This document shows positions 7,847 to 14,374 of a stretch of DNA of 14,374 nucleotides, piece after piece (positions within the stretch are counted from its first letter, which is position 1; every line of letters begins with the position of its first letter). The notes under the pieces were generated by a model, which was not told where the DNA came from, made no database searches, and saw nothing but the letters and a program-made list of their open reading frames with translations. Source of the stretch: CAYMBL01 sp044225155 (lineage in GTDB: Bacteria > Planctomycetota > Phycisphaerae > UBA1845 > Fen-1342); the NCBI GenBank assembly GCA_044225155.1, contig JBGAJB010000085.1:1-14374 (forward strand), written 5' to 3'. The position numbers were made by a program, and so were the translations under genes.

Positions 7847-10800
7847 ATGGCCAAGCAGAAGCTGAACAAGACACTGATCGGCGGCCTGACCGTCGTCGCG
7901 GCGATCGTGGCGGTGCTCTCGGTCGCGATCGTGACGATGCAGCAGGCGAAGAAGGATCCGACGGAACTGGCCGCCAAGGCGAAGGCCGCCGAGGACAGCC
8001 GTGAGTTCAACCGCGTCCGACCTGCATCATGCATTACCGTGAACAAGGAAGGCAAATATCTAGTCGACGCGGCGCGCGTGACCTATGCGGCCGGCGAATT
8101 GACCGGTGCGATTCAGCTTTTGAATCTGGCAGCGTCTCAGGACCCGCGCAACGTGGCGGTGCTTACGGCGATCCTGGAGCGTTATTGGGAACTCGTCGAC
8201 GGCGGACTGACGTCGGTGGCGGACTCGATGGAAACGCACGCCGACAATCCTGCTAGCGGTCGAACCGGACAACGTGCTGGGACTCGCAAGTCGGGCGTTT
8301 GCGCTGGGACAGGCGCGCGACGCGAAGCCGACGAACGCCAAGGATGCGGCGGACGCCCTCGACAAGGCCCTCAAGCTCGATCCGAAGAATCCGCGATTGG
8401 CACAGCTTTCGGTCGATCGCATGTTGCGCGAGGCGGCCGATCAGGCCAAGCCACTGCTCGACAAAGGGCGAACGGACGAAGCGGAGGCTCTGGCAAAGTG
8501 CGTCCAGGAAAACGCGATCAATTTGCTTAAAGAATCGATCGCCTCGAAGGCAAACCTGCTCCTATCAGTACCTGAGCCGTCTGCTGGTCTCAATGAGCCG
8601 CCTGGATGAGGCGCGGCAGGCGATGGAGGAGGGCATCAAGGCGCTGCCGAAGGAAACGGACCTCTGCATCGACCTGGCGCGCGTGCTCTACACGCAAGCG
8701 TCGAAGGCCGGCGAGGACAAGGCAAAGGCCCAGGCGCTGCTCACGGAAGCCGTGAAGCAACTCAACGAAGCGATCAAGGCCGAACGTACTACACGGCGTA
8801 CACGATCTGGGGCGGAAGTGCAGAGCAGCTCTGGCGCCACCGGCGAGTGGGACATGGGACGTCGTCGCCAAGCAGAAAGAGTTGCTGGATGGGCTGATTT
8901 CCGCGACACAGGTCAGGATGAAGGGCATCAGGCCGAATTGGGCAAATTCGGCGCGAGACAGGAATTGCTTGTGGCGGCCTTCGACCGGGCGACGAGTTTC
9001 CAGGAGCAGGTCACCGACCCGGCGTCGAAGGCGAGCGCCATCGAATACGCGAAGCGTTTCTACGACGAGGCGCGTACCAGCTACAGCGACGCACCGTTCG
9101 TCTTCATCATGGAAGGCCAGATCGCGATCATGAATCGCGACACGCGCGCGGCGATTCTGGCCTATACGAAGGCCGCGTCGCTGGCCAACAATTCGCCGCA
9201 ATATCAGCGAATGGCGAAGGAGCGTTTAACGCGTGCTGCATCGAGAGGCGGGTGAAAGCGGGCTTTCGCTCTCGATGACGGAAGAGGCACTGGCGCTCGA
9301 TCCGGCCAATCAGTCGCCGCGCGCGCTGATTTTGAACCGGGCGCAGTTGCTCACGCTCCTGAACCGGCCGAAAGATGCCCTTGATTACATCGACCGGCTG
9401 CCGGAAGTGCTGCGATCCGCGCCGGAATTCATCAAGGTCAAAGGCGAGTCATACGCCGCGCTGGGACAGACGGAGCTGGCGCAACAGGAATTCGCGAAGC
9501 TGGGAAGCGATCTCGGCGCACTGCTCGGTCAGGTGCGCACCGCGGCGACGGCGGGCGATTGGGGTGCGGCCGAGGCCGCCGCGCGGAAGGCGCTCGACAG
9601 CGCGCCGACCAACCCGGACGCGCTCCGCGCGCTCTACATCGTGCTGCTCCAGGAAAAGAAAACCGACGACGCCAAGCAGGTGATCGCCGATCTTAAGGCG
9701 CGCCCCGACAACAGCGAGGGTGCCAGCGTCCTGTCGGCCATGAGTTACTGCTCTCGGAACTGGATGCCGATAGCTGACCAGAAACTGCTGGAGCTCGTTT
9801 CGCTCATCACCGATCCGGTGCAGCGCGCCTCCGAGCGGGCAAATTTCTTCGTGATGCGGCAAGTTCGCGGAGGCGTCCGCCGAGGCGGACACGCTGGAAA
9901 AACTGACGACGCATGCCGCTGGGCGCATGCAATTTGATCTCGCCATGCGGGTCAAGAAGTGGGAACGCGCCGAAAGCTATCTCACCAAGCTGGCCGCCAA
10001 GAACGCCGATCACGCTGCCCCTGCTGCGGGCCAATCGCTGGCGCGCGGCGATTCGGACAGCGCTCTGCGCGACCTGCGGGCGGCCGAGCAACTGCTCCCG
10101 ACCGATTCCGATGTGAAGGTGCAGATTGCAAAGGCGCTACTGACCGTCAAGCCGGCGCGCTATGCGGACGCGGTGGACTCGCTCACCGAGGCCGCTGACA
10201 TCGATCCGCTGAATTTTGAAGCTCAGAAGCTGCTCTACCTGTGCCTGAACGACGCGCTCGGCCGACCGGCGGACGCGCTCCCGCACCTGCGGCAAGCGGC
10301 GCGTCTGAATCCGGCCGACGAACTGATCGTGAAGCGCGCGCGCATCCTCGAAGAGGAAGACGACCCCGCGAAGGGTCTCGCCTGGCGCGAGCCGCTTCGC
10401 CAAACCGACCCAAAGAATGTCGAGAATCTCTCGCGGCTGGCCTACCTGTACGACCGCCTGCAGCAGAACGACAAGGCGGTAGAAGCGATCCAGGCGGCGG
10501 CCGCGCTCGACCCGGCCAACAAGTCGATTGCGGTTCTGGCGTCGAACATCTTTTCGCGACTGAAACAGCGCGGGGCAGGTGAGGCGCTGCTGAAGTCTTT
10601 TGAAGCTGCGGTCACGGGGTTGGACAAGATCTCGGCCAACGTACTGCATGCGCGCTTTCTCGAATCACAGGGGGACAGCGCGGCTGCCCAGGCGCTCCTG
10701 ACGGACACGGAAAAGCGGGCGGCGGAAATCACGGGCGGCGACGCGAATCAGCAGACGGCAGTGGCTGCTGGCCTCGGCCGAACTGGCCGAGTTCTTCGGA

Positions 10801-12396
10801 CGCCAGGACCTGGTCGCGCCAATGACGACACGTACCGCCGCGCACTAACTTCCGCGAAGGATTTCCCGGATGACGCGGCGCGCATCCGGCTGCTGATCGC
10901 GAAGGCGCTGCTGGTGGATCGGCAGTACGACGCTTCGGAAAAGGAAATCGCTTCGTACCAAAAGGATTTTCCGCAGGATCCGCGCGGCTGGCTGGCCGAG
11001 TCGGAGCTTTGCATCGCGCGCAATCAGTTTGATCGCGCGGTGGAGTTGCTGACGAAAGTGCTCAACGTTCAGCCCAAGCATCAGTGGGCGCTGTTTACCG
11101 AACGCCGGGTCAATTATGGGCTGCCGGCAGTATGCCTTGGCGACCGAGGATCTGATCAGGCTGAAGTCGCTGGCGCCCTCGAATTCGCAGGCGCGTATGG
11201 AACTGGCCCGGCTTTACGAGATTACGGCGCGTTATCCCGAGGCGGAGAACGAGCTGCGCGAACTGTTCGCGCAGAATCCAGACAACCGGATGGTGGCGGC
11301 GCGGCTGATCAATGTGCTGAAGGAAGGCGGCAAGTTTGCGCTCGCGCAGCGCTTCGCGTCCGAGCAGGCGGCGCGCCGGGCGGACGACCCGTTCTGGCCC
11401 TATCAACTGGCCAGCCTGTACAACGAGCGGCAGGACTTCGCGAACGCCATTACGCAATACAAAAAGACGGTCGAGCTGACGAAGTCACGCGATCCGCTGG
11501 CGCTTGAGAAACTGATGCGCACGTTGATGCGGGCCGATCGCGTGAAGGAAGTTCCCGCGCTCTTCGAGGGCCTCAAGCCGGAAGTCGTGACTCCGACACT
11601 CGCGGCCGTCGCGGGTGACGCCTATGCGCGGCTGAAACAGAAGGACAAAGCGTCCGCTGAGTTCGACAAGGCGGTCCGGGCGGCGTCGACGCAGCCGTCC
11701 GGCGAGTTGAGCGCTGTCGCGCGGCAGAGCGCGACGAGTTGGAGCTACGCGGACACGATCGCGCTGCTTCGGAAAGTGGTCGCGGAGACGAAGGACGTCG
11801 AAGCCTCACAGCGGCTGCGAGTTGTGCTGGGGCGCATGCTGATCGAGAGCGGCGACAAGGCCCTCGCGACGGAAGGCACCGCCCTGGTCGATGCTGCTGT
11901 TGAAGGAATCCCAGCCTGGCACGGTGACGCACGTCGAGGCTATGCTGGCAAAGGCAACCGCGGCCGAATCGACGTGACTGGGAAGGCGCGCCGTCAAGCA
12001 ATATGAGGAAATCCTGAAGGTGCCGCGGACCTTCCGGCCGCGTTGAACAACCTTTCATTCATCCTGGCGGACGAACTGAAACGGGCGGCGGAGGCCCTGC
12101 CCTATGCGGAGCGCGCCCGGCAGCTGGCCCCGGACAATCCGGACTTCTCGGACACTCTGGGGTGGGTCTATCTGAAGCTTGGAAAACTGGACGCGGCCGA
12201 GGCGGCGCTGCTGGATGCCCGGCGCCTGGCTCCGGACAGTCTGGCGATCCGTTACCACATCGCCCAGCTCTACAGCCAGCGCGGCGACAAGTCGGCCGCG
12301 CGGCGCGAATTGGAGACGCTGGGAGAAATGGCCAGGGCTGCCCAGGACGGCGAGTACATCCGGAAGACGGAAGAGGCGATCGGGCAGCTCAAGTAG
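7847..12396 (+). CDS. Giant membrane-anchored TPR-repeat protein (PrsT-like role), many frameshifts
   Basis: One gene of about 1,515 residues is reconstructed from at least seven overlapping frames. The N terminus MAKQKLNKTLIGG and VVAAIVAVLSVAIVTM form a signal anchor at residues about 9-29, so the repeats should be periplasmic. TPR-type helical pairs fill the rest, for example GELTGAIQLLNLAASQDPRN, DAADALDKALKLDPKNPRL, RPKDALDYIDRLPEVL, NDKAVEAIQAAAALDPANKS, RYPEAENELRELFAQNPDN, DFANAITQYKKTVEL and, at the C terminus, LGWVYLKLGKLDAAEAALLD. Frame changes fall near 8255, 8565, 8790-8900, 9235, 9920, 10760-10800, 11110, 11890 and 11980-12020. No internal start has a good ribosome site, which favours one gene over several. 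In other exosortase/EPS loci a TPR protein (PrsT) holds the same position, but that is a lipoprotein of about 900 residues. A scaffold role in polysaccharide export is inferred. Confidence 0.82.
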
Positions 12397-12422
12397 CGTG
12401 CGGCGGCGGGAGTGAGCGGAGC

Positions 12423-12441
12423 GATCCGCGGAGCGCGGATC
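12423..12441 (+). promoter_or_regulatory. Perfect hairpin between TPR and chain-length genes
   Basis: GATCCGCG-GAG-CGCGGATC forms a perfect 8-bp stem with a 3-base loop. It starts 27 bases after the TPR stop and ends 3 bases before the ribosome site of the next gene. No T-run follows, so it is not a typical intrinsic terminator. It could stabilise mRNA ends or lower expression of the downstream gene relative to the upstream ones. Confidence 0.45.
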
Positions 12442-12443
12442 AA

Positions 12444-12450
12444 AGAGGGA
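12444..12450 (+). promoter_or_regulatory. Ribosome binding site of the Wzz/BY-kinase gene
   Basis: AGAGGGA lies 6 bases before the ATG at 12457 and decides that start over the next ATG at 12463. It sits directly after the hairpin at 12423-12441. Confidence 0.5.
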
Positions 12451-12456
12451 TTGCAG

Positions 12457-14374
12457 ATGAGCATGGCGACAGACTCGCGCGCGATGATTCCGGGCGCACA
12501 CTTCCCGCTGGGTGGGGGCCAGGGCGCCCCGCCGATGCTGGGCGCTCCGCCGGGATTCGGCGGAGCCGAAGGTGAGGGCATTCAGTTTTCCGACATCACG
12601 CGCGTACTGCGGCAAAGGAAATTCCTGATCCTGATTTCCGCCGTCGTACTGTACGGATTGGTCGGAGCCGCGACGCTCATCACGTATCAATTCTTCCCGG
12701 GCTGGACGAGCGAGGCCGTGTTCCAGTTGGATCCGCCGGCGGACCTGAGCGATTACATCCAGTCCGCCAAAGATGCGTCGCTTCAGCCGCAGATGATTGA
12801 GCAGTTGCTGAAAACGGAGGCGAACAAGCTCCGGCAACTCGCGGTGACGCTCGACGTGGTCAAGCAGGAGAACGTCAAAGCCTCGGCGTACTATCGCTGG
12901 TATGACAGTGAGGCGGGGAAGGCGGCCGAGGGCCTGTCGCAAGACCTAAATAGCGCGCCCATTCCGGAAACGCGCCTGATAAGGCTGTCGCTGGCGACGT
13001 CGAACCGCGAACAATCGCAGATGATCCTGACCGAAGTCGTGCGCGCTTATGAGCGTAATTTCCTGCGCGATTCCGGCGACACGCTGGGCAATCAGCGAAC
13101 AGCTCTGCAAGGCACTGAGAACAAGCTCAAGTCCGACTTGCAGGACGCACAGCAGGACATGAAGAGCTTTCAGGAACGTACGAACGTTCCGGCGCTGCAG
13201 CGCGACCAGGCACGCACGAACGCGCACATTGATGATCTGAAATCGCAAATCGCGCTCTATGAAGCGCAGGCTGTTTCGCTGGAACAACAATTGCAGTCGC
13301 TCGCGGGCTATGACCCGTCGACGCTGCCGCTGACGGCCGAGCAGCAACTGCTCGTGGACGCCGATCCGGAGCTGCGCTACTTCCGCACGCAGGTGGAATC
13401 ACTGGACGTACAGTTGCAGGTGCTCGGCGAGCGTCTGGGAACCAAGCATCGCGACTACATCGCCGTACTGCAGCAGCGCGACAGCTATTCCGGCAAGGAG
13501 GCGGCCAAGCGCGAAGAGTTGGTCGACAAAGTCCGCAACCAGGAGCGTGAAAACCTGACGCAGAACCGCGAGCAGGCGCGCGCATTGCTGGCAAACCTCC
13601 AGGAGCGCCTGGCCCGCGAACAAGCCACGGAGGCCGACATTTCGAAGAACCTGCTGAGTCTGCAGGAAAAAGACGATGCGATCAAACGGATCGAAAAGCA
13701 GCTTGAAGACGTCAGCGGCGAAATGCTGAAACTCAGCCAGGCCAAGCCGGACGCCGCCAGCGCCAAGCTGCGCCAGGTGCAGGCGCCGTCGCTGGCGGTG
13801 AAGCCTTCGCGCCCCAACCTCAAGCTTTGGCTGGGCGGCGGTGTTTTCCTGGCGCTGGCCGGTGGCATCGGGCTCGCGTTTCTCCGCGAATTCACGGACA
13901 AGGCCGTGCGCACGCCGCTGGACGTCGCTCGTTACGGCCGACTGTCGGTCATCGGCAGCATCCCGCTGCTCGACGACGACGAAACGGACGTGGACGACAT
14001 CGCCAAAGCGGTGCGGCTCAGCCCGCACTCGCTGGTGTCGGAGTCGTTCCGCCGTCTGCGCACGAATCTCATGTTCAGCGGGCCGGCCGAATCGCAGCGC
14101 ATCCTGCTCATCACGAGTCCCGGCCCGAGCGACGGAAAGTCGGCCGTGGCGATCAACCTGGCGGCGACCCTGGCGCTTTCGGGTCAGCGCGTACTGCTGA
14201 TCGACTGCAACTTCCGCCGCCCGGCCGTGCGCGAGTCATTTGCCAGCTCGCGGGTCGAGGGTCTCAGCAACGTGCTGATCGGCCAAGTTCGATTTGAGGA
14301 CGCGGTGACGCCGACGGAGCTGCCGAACCTGACGATCATGACGAGCGGTCCGCTGCCACCGACGCCGACGGACC
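12457..14374 (+). CDS. Wzz-like polysaccharide co-polymerase fused to BY-kinase-type P-loop domain, 3' end cut by window
   Basis: Controls chain length and assembly or export of the polysaccharide from the inner membrane. The frame is open for 639 codons to the window edge with no shift. Layout: a Gly/Pro-rich cytoplasmic tail (residues 10-40), TM1 about 56-80, a periplasmic region with long coiled-coil segments (about 210-445), a proline-rich Wzz box (KPSRPN at 449-454), TM2 about 457-476, and then a BY-kinase/ParA-like domain. That domain has ESFRRLRTNL at 529-538 and a Walker A, TSPGPSDGKS, at 553-562. The Walker A' position reads LLIDCNFRRP (580-589), with Cys-Asn where BY-kinases usually have Ala-Asp, so the second acidic residue is missing. 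Walker B and the C-terminal Tyr cluster lie beyond the window. It could be a true tyrosine kinase or a kinase-dead ATPase. Confidence 0.88.
   Translation, partial: MSMATDSRAMIPGAHFPLGGGQGAPPMLGAPPGFGGAEGEGIQFSDITRVLRQRKFLILISAVVLYGLVGAATLITYQFFPGWTSEAVFQLDPPADLSDYIQSAKDASLQPQMIEQLLKTEANKLRQLAVTLDVVKQENVKASAYYRWYDSEAGKAAEGLSQDLNSAPIPETRLIRLSLATSNREQSQMILTEVVRAYERNFLRDSGDTLGNQRTALQGTENKLKSDLQDAQQDMKSFQERTNVPALQRDQARTNAHIDDLKSQIALYEAQAVSLEQQLQSLAGYDPSTLPLTAEQQLLVDADPELRYFRTQVESLDVQLQVLGERLGTKHRDYIAVLQQRDSYSGKEAAKREELVDKVRNQERENLTQNREQARALLANLQERLAREQATEADISKNLLSLQEKDDAIKRIEKQLEDVSGEMLKLSQAKPDAASAKLRQVQAPSLAVKPSRPNLKLWLGGGVFLALAGGIGLAFLREFTDKAVRTPLDVARYGRLSVIGSIPLLDDDETDVDDIAKAVRLSPHSLVSESFRRLRTNLMFSGPAESQRILLITSPGPSDGKSAVAINLAATLALSGQRVLLIDCNFRRPAVRESFASSRVEGLSNVLIGQVRFEDAVTPTELPNLTIMTSGPLPPTPTD

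Noticed and set aside
7847..12396. Reading the TPR fragments as five to seven separate small TPR genes
   Set aside because: The fragments overlap end to end, the repeat pattern continues through each junction, and no internal start has a good ribosome site.
12055..12942. A 295-codon open frame on the minus strand
   Set aside because: It runs across the end of the TPR gene and the start of the Wzz/BY-kinase gene, both well supported on the plus strand, and shows no domain.
13399..14028. A 209-codon open frame on the minus strand
   Set aside because: It is antisense to the coiled-coil part of the Wzz-like gene; no motif and no ribosome site.

Overview
This GC-rich window looks chromosomal and most likely comes from a member of the Planctomycetota. 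That is an inference from gene content: an exosortase with an EpsI-like partner, a very long TPR protein, a Wzz/BY-kinase-like protein and a Bpt-type leucyltransferase. No 16S rRNA or other marker is present to confirm it.

Left arm (1 to about 4077, minus strand). Reading in the direction of transcription there are five genes: a TolB/PD40-type beta-propeller protein with a signal peptide, a small lipoprotein of unknown family, a short conserved-looking protein, a XerC/XerD tyrosine recombinase, and the N-terminal part of an aspartate/glutamate leucyltransferase (bpt) that runs off the left edge. Two gaps in this arm carry matching degenerate heptanucleotide arrays.

Middle (4078-4447). A divergent intergenic region of about 370 bases separates the two arms. 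It holds a perfect 12-bp palindrome and an imperfect inverted repeat, and no gene that I can support.

Right arm (4448-14374, plus strand). This is a tightly packed operon for exopolysaccharide export coupled to an exosortase. The order is: outer-membrane polysaccharide export lipoprotein (Poly_export plus SLBB), exosortase with its Cys/Arg/His catalytic residues, EpsI/DUF3485-like protein, a membrane-anchored TPR protein of about 1,500 residues, and a Wzz-like chain-length/BY-kinase-type protein cut by the right edge. The genes overlap or lie close together (TAATG, ATGA, a 20-60 nt gap), so co-transcription and translational coupling are likely. The proposed job is to make and export a surface polysaccharide and to process or anchor exosortase-sorted proteins. 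No glycosyltransferase and no PEP-CTERM-type substrate lies inside the window.

Data quality. Nearly every gene from 1 to about 12,400 is broken into overlapping reading frames that together spell one continuous family-like protein, while the last gene (12457-14374) is open throughout. I read this as sequencing or assembly indels rather than true decay. Gene ends marked approximate below reflect that.
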